Assembly: GCF_001028665.1 (NCBI RefSeq)
Contig: NZ_CP011504.1
Span: 2,046,001 to 2,110,000, forward strand
DNA from: Burkholderia pyrrocinia
GTDB lineage: Bacteria; Pseudomonadota; Gammaproteobacteria; Burkholderiales; Burkholderiaceae
DNA length: 64,000 nt
Direction: 5' to 3'
The position numbers and the translations under genes are program-made. Under the pieces are notes generated by a model. It did no database searches. It was not told the DNA's origin and saw only the letters and a program-made list of their open reading frames with translations. Of this stretch, positions 44,680 to 52,339 are shown piece after piece (the stretch's first letter is position 1; each line of letters opens with the position of its first letter).

Positions 44680-46890
44680 TCAAGCCTTCGCGCTATCCGC
44701 CGAATCGAACGGCAGCACGTAATGCCGCTTGCCCGTCGCCGCGAAGATCGCGTTCGCGACCGCCGGCCCGATCGGCGCGACGCCCGGCTCGCCGACCCCG
44801 GTCGGCGCTTCCGCCGACGGCACGATATGCACCTCGACCTTCGGCATCTCGGCCATCCGCAGCACGTTGTAGCCGTCGAAGTTGCGCTGTTCGACCCGGC
44901 CGTCCTTCAGCGTGATCGCGCTGTGCAGCGCCGCGCCGAGCCCGAAGCCGATGCCGCCTTCCATCTGCGCGGCGACGATGTCGGGATTGATCGCGGTCCC
45001 GCAATCCACCGCACACACCACGCGCTCGACCTTCACCTTGCCGTCCGCGTCGACCGACACCTCGGCCACCTGCGCGACATAGCTCTTGAACGCCTCGGCG
45101 ACCGCGATCCCGCGCCCGCGGCCCTTCGGCAGCGGCTTGGCCGGATCCCAGCCGGCCTTCTGCGCGGCCAGCTCCAGCACCGCAAGCATGCGCGGCTCCT
45201 TCGCGAGCAGGTCGCGGCGGAACGCGTACGGATCCTTGCCGGCGGTGTGCGCGGCTTCGTCGATGAACGCCTCGACCGCATAGGCCGTGTGCGAGCTGCC
45301 GACCACGCGCCACCACAGCACGGGCACGCCCGTCTTTGCGGTGGTGAGCTCGACCGACACGTTCGGCACCGCGTACGGCAGGTTCGCCGCACCCTCGACC
45401 GACGTCGCGTCGATGCCGTTCTTGACCATGAACGCCTCGAACGGCGTGCCGGCAAGGATCGACTGGCCGACGATCCGGTGGCGCCAGCCGACCAGCCGGC
45501 CGTCCGCAGTCAGGCCCGCGTCGAGCTTGTGGAAGTACATCGGCCGGTAGAAGCCGCCCTGGATGTCGTCCTCGCGCGTCCACTGCAGCTTGACCGGCTT
45601 GCCGTCCGCGCCGAGCGCCTTCGCGATCGACACGGCCTCGACCACATAGTCCGACCACGCGTTCGCGCGCCGGCCGAAGCTGCCGCCCGCGTACAGCGTG
45701 TGGATCTGCACCTGCTCGGGCTTCAGGCCCGCGACCCGGGCCGCGTTGGCCTGGTCGACCGTCTGGAACTGGTCGCCGGCCCAGATCTCGCAACCGTTGG
45801 CCGTCAGCTTGACGACCGCGTCGAGCGGCTCCATCGGCGCGTGCGCGAGATACGGGAATTCGTACGTCGCGCTGATCTTGCGCGCCGCGCCCGCGATCGC
45901 CGCGTCGGCATCGCCGTCCTTGCGCGCCGACGTGCCCGGCTTGTCGGCGAGCTGCCGGTATTCGCGCATGATCTCGTCCGAGCCGCGCTTCTCCGCGTTC
46001 GCTTCGTCCCATTCGACCTTCAGCGCGTCGCGGCCCTGTTTCGCGGCCCAGAAGCCGTTCGCGACGACTGCGACGCCGCCCGGCACCTGCACGACCGACA
46101 CGACGCCCGGCACGGCCTTCGCGGCCGTCGCGTCGAACGACTTCACGGTCGCGCCGAAGCGCGGTGGGCGCTGCAGCAGCGCGACGCGCATGCCGGGGAA
46201 CGTCGTGTCGAGCGTGAAATGCGCGGTGCCGTTCGATTTTGCCGATGCGTCGACGCGCGGAATCCGCTGGCCGATCAGCTTGAAATCGGCCGGCTGCTTC
46301 AGCGTGACCTTGTCCGGCACGGGCAGCTTCGACGCATCGGCGACGAGCGTGCCGTAGGCGGCCGACTTGCCGCTCTTCGCGTGCGTGACGACGCCGCTGG
46401 CCGTCGTTAGCTCGCCGGCCGGCACCTTCCAGCGGGTCGCGGCCGCCGACACGAGCATCGCGCGGGCCTTGCCGCCCGCTTCGCGCAACTGCTGCCACGA
46501 GTTCGCCATCGCCGAGCTGCCGCCCGTGCCCTGCATCGTGCCGAACGCGAGGTTCGCATAACGCTTCGCATCGGCCGGCGCGCTTTCGACGCGCACGCTC
46601 GACCAGTTGGCGTCGAGCTCCTCGGCGACGATCGTCGCGATGCCCGTATACGCGCCCTGGCCCATTTCGACGTGCTTCGCGATGACCGTGACGGCGCCGT
46701 CGGGCGTGATCCGCAGGAACGCGTTCGGCGCGAAGTCGGCGGCGGGCGCGGTCGCCGCGAGCGCGCGGCGGCCGAGGCCGGCCCATTCGAAGCCGATGGT
46801 CAGGCTGACGGCGGCCGCGGCGCCCGCGGCCTTCAGGAACGTGCGGCGCGACGGACGCACCGAACCGGTGTTGTCGAGTTCGATCGTCAT
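44680..46890 (-). CDS. iorB: molybdopterin-dependent oxidoreductase large subunit (IorB-like)
   Basis: 736 residues from the ATG at 46890. A twin-arginine signal ([20 protein letters not shown]) targets it to the periplasm. The body belongs to the xanthine dehydrogenase superfamily: [64 protein letters not shown] and a C-terminal [25 protein letters not shown] bearing the conserved catalytic-type glutamate. Characterised relatives hydroxylate isoquinoline or oxidise aldehydes; the real substrate is unknown. It follows the 2Fe-2S subunit with a 2-nt gap and ends in a strong terminator. No cytochrome subunit is adjacent. Confidence 0.88.
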   Translation of the reverse strand: MTIELDNTGSVRPSRRTFLKAAGAAAAVSLTIGFEWAGLGRRALAATAPAADFAPNAFLRITPDGAVTVIAKHVEMGQGAYTGIATIVAEELDANWSSVRVESAPADAKRYANLAFGTMQGTGGSSAMANSWQQLREAGGKARAMLVSAAATRWKVPAGELTTASGVVTHAKSGKSAAYGTLVADASKLPVPDKVTLKQPADFKLIGQRIPRVDASAKSNGTAHFTLDTTFPGMRVALLQRPPRFGATVKSFDATAAKAVPGVVSVVQVPGGVAVVANGFWAAKQGRDALKVEWDEANAEKRGSDEIMREYRQLADKPGTSARKDGDADAAIAGAARKISATYEFPYLAHAPMEPLDAVVKLTANGCEIWAGDQFQTVDQANAARVAGLKPEQVQIHTLYAGGSFGRRANAWSDYVVEAVSIAKALGADGKPVKLQWTREDDIQGGFYRPMYFHKLDAGLTADGRLVGWRHRIVGQSILAGTPFEAFMVKNGIDATSVEGAANLPYAVPNVSVELTTAKTGVPVLWWRVVGSSHTAYAVEAFIDEAAHTAGKDPYAFRRDLLAKEPRMLAVLELAAQKAGWDPAKPLPKGRGRGIAVAEAFKSYVAQVAEVSVDADGKVKVERVVCAVDCGTAINPDIVAAQMEGGIGFGLGAALHSAITLKDGRVEQRNFDGYNVLRMAEMPKVEVHIVPSAEAPTGVGEPGVAPIGPAVANAIFAATGKRHYVLPFDSADSAKA

Positions 46891-46892
46891 GG

Positions 46893-47354
46893 TCAGGCTC
46901 CCAGTGTCGTGGCCGCGTCGTGGATCGCGGCCCGGATGCGGGCGTAGGTCGCACAGCGGCACAGGTTGCCGTTCATCGCGGCGTCGATGTCCGCGTCGGT
47001 CGGCTTCGGATTTTGTTCGAGCAACGCGGTGGCCGACATGATCTGGCCGGACTGGCAGTAGCCGCATTGCGGAACCTGCAGCTTGACCCATGCGGCCTGC
47101 ACGGCCTGCGCGGGCTTGCTTTGCAGGCCTTCGATCGTCGTGACGTGCTTGCCCGCGATACCGGCGAGCGGCAGCACGCACGAGCGGACCGCCTGGCCTT
47201 CGAGATGCACCGTGCACGCGCCGCACTGCGCCATGCCGCAGCCGAACTTCGTGCCGGTCAGTCCCGCGTGTTCGCGAATCGCCCAGAGGACGGGCATCGA
47301 CGGATCGGCGTCGAGCGTGACGTTCTTGCCGTTGAGGACAAACGAGGTAGGCAT
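46893..47354 (-). CDS. iorA: [2Fe-2S] subunit of molybdopterin oxidoreductase (IorA-like)
   Basis: 153 residues. Two iron-sulfur sites are visible: the ferredoxin-type [22 protein letters not shown] (C-x4-C-x2-C-x11-C) and the C-terminal [11 protein letters not shown] ... [12 protein letters not shown] (C-x2-C and C-x-C). It passes electrons from the molybdenum subunit encoded immediately downstream. There is no signal peptide, so it would be carried out with the Tat-exported partner. Confidence 0.92.
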   Translation of the reverse strand: MPTSFVLNGKNVTLDADPSMPVLWAIREHAGLTGTKFGCGMAQCGACTVHLEGQAVRSCVLPLAGIAGKHVTTIEGLQSKPAQAVQAAWVKLQVPQCGYCQSGQIMSATALLEQNPKPTDADIDAAMNGNLCRCATYARIRAAIHDAATTLGA

Positions 47355-47536
47355 TTTTGGTTGTCTCCGTGGGGAAAACCCGGCATGCGCCCGGTTAGCG
47401 GGCAGTGTGCGCGAGCACGCGGAATTTGCGTCTACCCAATCCTGCAAATTTATTGAACAATCCTGCAAATCCCGGGCACGCCGCGGGCCGTTTCGCTATG
47501 CTCCCGCGACATGGGGAAATCAATCGAGGATTCGTC
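47355..47536. promoter_or_regulatory. divergent promoter region with paired 12-nt direct repeats
   Basis: AATCCTGCAAAT occurs perfectly at 47438-47449 and 47459-47470, 21 nt apart (two helical turns), which is the pattern of AraC-family operators. It lies between iorA and the AraC gene and can control both. Confidence 0.7.
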
Positions 47537-48460
47537 ATGGACATGACCGATATCGCGGCGTCGCGCGAATCCGGGCGGCGCGAGCTGGCGTCGCTGATCG
47601 GCCGCTTCGCGCCGGCGGATGGCTCGCATTCGACCGCCGTGCCGGGCCTGATGCTGCATCGGCACACGCGCCCGGTCGATCTCGGCTGCGGCGTGTCGCG
47701 TGCCGCGCTCGTGATCGCCGCGCAGGGCGCGAAGCGCGTGATCGTGGCCGGCCAGGCTTACGAATACGACACGCAGAATTGCCTGATTACGTCGATCGAC
47801 TTGCCGATCCTGTCGCGCGTCACGCGCGCGTCGCCGGATGAGCCGTACCTGTGCCTGTCGCTGACGCTCGATCCGCAGCGGATCGTCGAGCTCGCGGCCG
47901 AGATGCGGCTGCCCGAGCCCGACGCGGGCCCCGAAGGCGAGGGGATCGCGCTCGCCGAACTGACGCCGCCGCTGCTCGACGCCGCGCTGCGGCTGTTGCG
48001 GCTGCTCGATACGCCGGCCGACATTCCGGTCGTCGCGCCGCTGATCGAAAAGGAACTGCTGTACCGGCTGATGACGAGCGGGCAGGGCACGCGGCTGCGG
48101 CACATGGCGATCGCGGGCAGCCAGACGCACCGGATCGCGCGCGCGATCGAATGGATCCGCGATCACTACGCGGAGCCGATGCGCGTCGAGTCGCTCGCGC
48201 AGGCGGTCAACATGAGCGTGTCGTCGCTGCACCATCATTTCAAGCATGTGACGACGCTGAGCCCGCTGCAGTACCAGAAGCAGTTGCGGCTGCACGAGGC
48301 ACGGCGCCTGTTGCTGCGGCAGGGCGGCGATGTCGGGTCGGTGGCCGCCGTCGTCGGCTACGAGAGCGCGTCGCAGTTCAGCCGCGAATACAGCCGGCTG
48401 TTCGGCGCGCCGCCGATGCGCGACGTCGTGCACCTGCGGAAGAAGGAACTGCTCGGCTGA
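47537..48460 (+). CDS. AraC-family transcriptional regulator (cupin N-domain), likely regulator of iorAB
   Basis: 307 residues. The N-terminal domain (about 25-190) is of the AraC_N type found in RhaS-like relatives (VPGLMLHRHTRPVDLGCGVSRAALVIAAQGAKRVIVAGQAYEYDTQNCLITSIDLP). The C-terminal double HTH (about 200-300) has RIARAIEWIRDHYAEPMRVESLAQAVNMSVSSLHHHFKHVTTLSPLQYQKQLRLHEARRLL, then VGYESASQFSREYSRLFGAPP. It is divergent from the iorAB-like operon across a 182-nt region with paired repeats, so it most probably activates that operon in response to a small aromatic or aldehyde. Confidence 0.88.
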   Translation: MDMTDIAASRESGRRELASLIGRFAPADGSHSTAVPGLMLHRHTRPVDLGCGVSRAALVIAAQGAKRVIVAGQAYEYDTQNCLITSIDLPILSRVTRASPDEPYLCLSLTLDPQRIVELAAEMRLPEPDAGPEGEGIALAELTPPLLDAALRLLRLLDTPADIPVVAPLIEKELLYRLMTSGQGTRLRHMAIAGSQTHRIARAIEWIRDHYAEPMRVESLAQAVNMSVSSLHHHFKHVTTLSPLQYQKQLRLHEARRLLLRQGGDVGSVAAVVGYESASQFSREYSRLFGAPPMRDVVHLRKKELLG

Positions 48461-48558
48461 CGCGGCGGCGGCCGGCCCGAACGCGCGGCCGATGCGCCGC
48501 CGGGCCGTGGCGCCGGTCGTCGCTCAGCGATCATCGAGCATCGATCATCGATCATCGA

Positions 48559-48840
48559 TTACCAGGTGGGCGGCGACGCCCCGCACGCGAGATTCCAGAT
48601 CGCGTCCACCTGCAGTTGCGGCAGGCCGAGCGATACGTCGCCCTTCACGAACTCGAAGCGGCCGGACGCCTTCAGGTCGGCGACGTTGAGCTTTCGCCCG
48701 GTCAGCAGGCTGTCGATGCACGTGACGGACGCACCTTCCATGACCAGGCGCTCGCACACGTCGCTGCCGAGAAAGCCGGCGCCGCCCGTGACGAGGATGC
48801 GCTGACCGGCGCGCGTGTCGATCGCGACGCTGTCATTCAT
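48559..48840 (-). pseudogene. truncated NAD-dependent sugar epimerase/decarboxylase
   Basis: 93 residues equal to the first third of a UDP-glucuronate decarboxylase or epimerase-type [45 protein letters not shown] carries the TGGAGFLG nucleotide motif, and [14 protein letters not shown] is the usual next strand. Intact proteins continue ...ASPPHYQ... for over 200 residues, but here the frame ends after ASPPTW. An ATCATCGA-type short repeat follows at the break point (about 48528-48560). It probably is a deletion remnant, although its start is coupled to the small ORF upstream (ATGAATGA). Confidence 0.75.
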
Positions 48841-49055
48841 GGCTTTCCTCTTCGTCGAGCATCTCCAGGAACCCTACGTCGATTTGCGCGACGGCGGCGC
48901 GCACGCGTTCCATTCCGCTGCACGGGAATCGTTTCGGCGAGCGCCGGTCCGCATGTGCCGATGTCGACGAAGCACCACGACAGGCGCTCCGGTTCCGCTG
49001 ACAACCCCGTTGATGCTTGAACGACGCGAGCGTCGATCGATCGGTGGTGATCTTC
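48833..49055 (-). CDS. 74-residue hypothetical ORF coupled to the epimerase remnant
   Basis: Begins MKITTDRSTLASFKHQRGCQ and ends AQIDVGFLEMLDEEESHE; its TGA overlaps the ATG of the epimerase remnant (ATGAATGA). GGGGA precedes the ATG at normal distance. The frame and similarity to a second locus (50040-50400, plus strand) extend upstream of this ATG through GGGPLVNQRIGEKA, so the true start may be further up, near 49146. No family recognised. Confidence 0.4.
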
Positions 49056-50100
49056 ATCGCCTTTTCCCCGATACGCTGATTGACGAGCGGGCCGCCGCCC
49101 TTGATCTGTGTGCCGTGGCGTGCCGCTCGATGAGAGCCGGACATCAGGCAATCGGCATGCCATGGACGACGCAGTCCCGCTGTGCGCAGGCGAGGGCGCG
49201 CAATGGCCGCGCAATATGCGCGCTTTTGTTTCACGCGTGAATCGTGGGGACAGGAAAATACCCCGGACGATGGCCGGACCGATGCGATTCGATACGACGA
49301 AACTATCGATAAATCAGAATTTTGCGGAATTGTTGACGCAAAACCGACTTTGAATCGACATGTTTCATCGATGGGAAATGCGCAGATAACTGCTTGAAAA
49401 TGTTTCTTCGATGTGCCGCCCGTCTGACGGCTCCATGAATGAAAGGTGGATCGAATGAAAACGAAAAGCCGTTGCGTCGGTTTCGAGCGGGATTGCGAGT
49501 TTTCATTTGTTTTAATTGTTACGCCGGTAACGGCCGACATGACAACTTCGCCGTCGTGTGATCGTGCCGGCATTTTCACGAATGAATCAAATTCGTTTCG
49601 TCTGTCGGGACGAATGCGCGTCGCCGACGCATCGGACGCTGCCGAACCGGGCTTGCGGAACGGGGCACCGCAAGCTTCGATTCCCGTTCGTCAGAGCATT
49701 GGAGGGCGGTTGCACACGTCGCGACTTGTGGTTCGGCGGCGGAAAGGCCGGTGCGGCCGTCCCCGCGCGGCGGTGCACTTCTCAAGTTTGAAACACCCGT
49801 TCATCTGGCCATTCGGCGAAGGTCCACGGGCCGGATTCGTCCGTCTAATCCCGGGATTGCTTCGCGGCGCTCAACGATCGCTACGTGTGCCCGACTGTTG
49901 TCGCGATACATTCCTGAAACAAAAAGTAACGTTCCCGGCGATTCGTGCCGGCGCGGCGGCCGTTCGGTGCGCGCAATGGACGGTGGAATAACGCTTGGCA
50001 TGTTGCTTGCGACATTGGACGCACCGGCGAGCGGTCGACACGATGCAACAACGATGTGGGGGCGGCCAGCTCGTCAATAAGCCAGTCGGGGAAACGGCGA

Positions 50101-50406
50101 TGAAGACCATAAGCAGTAGCTTGATCCGCGCGTTCTTTGCGCACCATAGGGGTAGTCGGAAACATCGGGGTAGTGCTTGCGACGCAGTGCCAGCGTCGCG
50201 GGACGTTCCTTGCCGGTTTCCCGCGCTCCACGCGCTGGGGCGGTTCTCGCTCCGCGCGGCCACCAGGCGACAGCGGTGCTCGCCTTCATTCAGTTCATCC
50301 GGATGGATCAGCCTGTTCGTGCCGGACAGCGTGATGCCGATTCGTCTTCGACCGTGCAGGGCAGTATCGATCGCGCCGGGCCAGTACCGGCGCCGGCCGG
50401 ATTAGA
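50101..50406 (+). CDS. hypothetical ORF related to the one at 48833-49055, possibly decayed
   Basis: Starts MKTISSSLIRAFFAHHRGSR; the sequence around its start resembles the inverted ORF at 49055, both in DNA (CTCGTCAAT, TCGGGGAAA, GGCGATGAAGA) and in frame (GGGQLVNKPVGETAMK against GGGPLVNQRIGEKAMK). Further similarity (AVLAFIQFIRMDQ against AVAQIDVGFLEMLDE) continues in another frame from about 50280, suggesting a frameshift. Function unknown. Confidence 0.3.
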
Positions 50407-50524
50407 TCGAACGCCCGTCGGCCGGATTATCCGGAAACCTTTCGTCGCTAGCTCAGGGAGCAGACATGCCATCAGGCTGCCATGCAGGCTCGTTATCGCT
50501 CGGTTAAAGAGCGCATTTTGAACG

Positions 50525-50538
50525 GGGCTGCATTTTGC
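50525..50538 (+). promoter_or_regulatory. weak sigma-54 promoter candidate
   Basis: GG at 50525-50526 and GC at 50537-50538 are ten nt apart with TTTTGC at the -12 side, the spacing of sigma-54 promoters; the -24 element (GGGGCT) matches poorly. It is of interest because a sigma-54 activator gene ends this cluster. Confidence 0.25.
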
Positions 50539-50819
50539 GGTGGTAAATATATTCGCGCATTTTTTGATTCCGGAAGCGGATGCCAGTTCCGGCATCCGTT
50601 TGCGGCGGGGTATTGAAAATCGCAGGCCTGAAGTATGTGCGTGTCATTCCGGTTTATCGAATTGGAGTGTTTTCGGTAAATATTAAATGTTCATAAAAAT
50701 AATAGAAAATACCTACTCATAAATTTTGGACAACTGATAAATGTAAAACTAGACTTCGGCTGTCCATAATTACAAAAACATCAATTTCACGGAAGACAGT
50801 AATTTCTTGATTTGATAGT

Positions 50820-50875
50820 GATCCTTATTTTTAAGGATCGCTCGAGGCGGGAAGATTGATGGCGTGCGATCTTCC
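50820..50875 (+). promoter_or_regulatory. two hairpins in the leader of the secreted-protein cluster
   Basis: GATCCTTA-TTTT-TAAGGATC (50820-50839) is a perfect 8-bp stem with a four-nt loop. GGAAGAT (50850-50856) pairs with ATCTTCC (50869-50875). The second ends 35 nt before the ATG at 50911. Neither has a T-run, so mRNA stabilisation or protein binding is likelier than termination. Confidence 0.5.
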
Positions 50876-50910
50876 TTGCTCATTCCATCCACGCCGTTAT
50901 GGAGTCGACC

Positions 50911-51237
50911 ATGAAGAAGCTTCTGATTGCAGCAGCAGTGCTGGTGGTTTCGGGTGCAGCTTTCGCCGCTAGCGGCACGGTGTCGAGCAGCAATTCGTCG
51001 AGCGGCGGCCAGACGATGGCCGGGGTTGCCGGGTTCGGCCACTTCACCGCGACCGATTCCGGCTCGGCACTCGGCGCAGCCGGCGCAATTGCCGGCGGCC
51101 CGGGCAGCGGCTCGATCTCGTACACGAACCACACGCAAACGTCGACGGTCGGCGGCTTCGGCTTCGGCGGCGCACAGGCTGGCGGTAGCAGCGGCGCCAA
51201 TGCCGAGTCGACCGGCTGGACGCTTCATCACCACTAA
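50911..51237 (+). CDS. secreted Gly/Ser-rich small protein
   Basis: 108 residues. The start at 50911 has GGAG at correct distance; an ATG at 50899 is less likely. A clear signal peptide (MKKLLIAAAVLVVSGAAFAA) is followed by a mature part of about 88 residues made of Gly, Ser, Ala, Thr and Asn (GTVSSSNSSSGGQTMAGVAG; AIAGGPGSGSISYTNHTQTS) ending in three histidines. There is no membrane segment and no cysteine. The composition is that of extracellular fibre or matrix proteins. First of five exported proteins on the same strand. No family recognised. Confidence 0.7.
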   Translation: MKKLLIAAAVLVVSGAAFAASGTVSSSNSSSGGQTMAGVAGFGHFTATDSGSALGAAGAIAGGPGSGSISYTNHTQTSTVGGFGFGGAQAGGSSGANAESTGWTLHHH

Positions 51238-51348
51238 GCCGCGGCGCGCAGCGTTCGTCATTGGCTGGCGGTACGGATGCCGGGTTTCGCTCTACACGGG
51301 CAGGCCCGGCTCCGCCACCGCCGAACTTCCTCACAGCAAGGGATTGCT

Positions 51349-51939
51349 ATGAAAGCCAACGTCATATTAGCGACAGCGCTTACCGTCATATCGTCGGCTG
51401 CATTGGCAGCCGGTTCGTCCACGACCAACCAGACGCAATCCGTTGCAGCAGGCGTTTCCGGTTCGGTACTGGTCGGCTCCGGCAGCTATACCAGCAATTC
51501 GACTTCGACGGCGGGCGCGAATGCAGGAAGTACCGTGACACCCGCTGGTTCCGCCGGCACGGCATCCGCCTTTCACAACTCAACCTCGACGGCCAGCGGT
51601 TCGGGCACCAACGGGGGCGCGTTCGCGGCAGGCGGCGGTATCGGTGCCGCAGGCTCGTTCGGTGGAAACAGCAAAACGAGCGAGAACGCGAATGCGTTGT
51701 CGGGAGGGGTGACCGCCACGATCGTACTCGGCGCGAACCACTACACGGCTGCGGGCGGGAACGACCAGGGCACTGCCAACGCGGGTGCCGCCGGGCTGAC
51801 GGGCAGTGGCGGTTCAGGCGCGATCGCGGGTTCGAATCACTACAACTCGTCGACCGTGTGGAGTACCGGTCCGGCCGGCTCGCCGTCCGCATCGGGCGGA
51901 AGCCAGGGAAGTTCCAGCGCGACCGGAAGCAGTCATTAG
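51349..51939 (+). CDS. secreted low-complexity Gly/Ser/Thr/Asn-rich protein
   Basis: 196 residues with signal peptide (MKANVILATALTVISSAALA). The mature part is nearly all small polar residues, with loosely repeated ANHYTAA / SNHYNSS and GSGSYTSNSTSTAG-like stretches. It has no Cys and few charged residues, like amyloid-type or adhesive surface proteins. It follows the first gene by 111 nt and shares its style. A small hairpin with TCTTTT lies just after it. No known family recognised. Confidence 0.7.
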   Translation: MKANVILATALTVISSAALAAGSSTTNQTQSVAAGVSGSVLVGSGSYTSNSTSTAGANAGSTVTPAGSAGTASAFHNSTSTASGSGTNGGAFAAGGGIGAAGSFGGNSKTSENANALSGGVTATIVLGANHYTAAGGNDQGTANAGAAGLTGSGGSGAIAGSNHYNSSTVWSTGPAGSPSASGGSQGSSSATGSSH

Positions 51940-51953
51940 TCAGGTGTGGGGGG

Positions 51954-51984
51954 GACCAGTTTCCCAGCGACGCTGGTCTCTTTT
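51954..51984 (+). terminator. weak terminator or attenuator
   Basis: GACCAG (51954-51959) pairs with CTGGTC (51973-51978) and is followed by TCTTTT. Six bp only, so it may reduce rather than stop transcription into the next genes. Confidence 0.4.
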
Positions 51985-52013
51985 ACCGCATTGTTGTCAC
52001 GTAAGGAGTTGGC

Positions 52014-52295
52014 ATGAAGCAGAAACTGATTGCCGCCGCTCTGATGCTCGCGTCTCTGACGGCGTATGGCGCTGACCGTGCTGCCGATGGTGTGCAATCG
52101 AATATGCAGACGTCAAATAAACCTGACCAGACAATCAAACCGTCAGAACAACAAACGCTTTCGTCGGGCAGTGCCATCGGCGGACCGGACGCCCAGCAGT
52201 CGCAGGGCATGTCGGCCGGCTCGTGGTCCCAGCTGGGCAGCGGCTGGAAGCAGTTCGGGGAAGCAGCAAAAACTGAAGTCATTCAGGGGAATTAG
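52014..52295 (+). CDS. small exported protein
   Basis: 93 residues with a strong RBS (AAGGAGTTGGC). Signal peptide MKQKLIAAALMLASLTAYGA, then a Gln/Ser/Gly-rich mature part (ADGVQSNMQTSNKPDQTIKP; GSAIGGPDAQQSQGMSAGSW) ending in a short amphipathic helix (QLGSGWKQFGEAAKTEV). Its position between the Gly/Ser-rich proteins and the repeat protein suggests a shared assembly or export task. No family recognised. Confidence 0.7.
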   Translation: MKQKLIAAALMLASLTAYGADRAADGVQSNMQTSNKPDQTIKPSEQQTLSSGSAIGGPDAQQSQGMSAGSWSQLGSGWKQFGEAAKTEVIQGN

Positions 52296-52339
52296 CACGG
52301 TTGCCTGGGTGGGAGGTCAAACCTCGTCCGGAGAGTGAA

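Larger units (their letters stand above)
49056..50910. other. long low-GC region without a convincing gene
   Basis: About 1.85 kb between the epimerase remnant and the secreted-protein cluster. Composition is well below the window average, especially 49230-49600 and 50500-50830. It contains an inverted, diverged copy (50040-50400) of the small ORF at 48833-49146. Other ORFs are short and Arg-rich. The last 100 nt contain two perfect hairpins belonging to the leader of the gene at 50911. It looks like a decayed, AT-rich insertion or a long regulatory region. Confidence 0.5.

Noticed and set aside
48528..48560. ATCATCGA short repeats considered as an insertion-sequence end or attachment site
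   Set aside because: Too short and irregular, with no transposase or integrase nearby; I only note it as the break point of the epimerase remnant.
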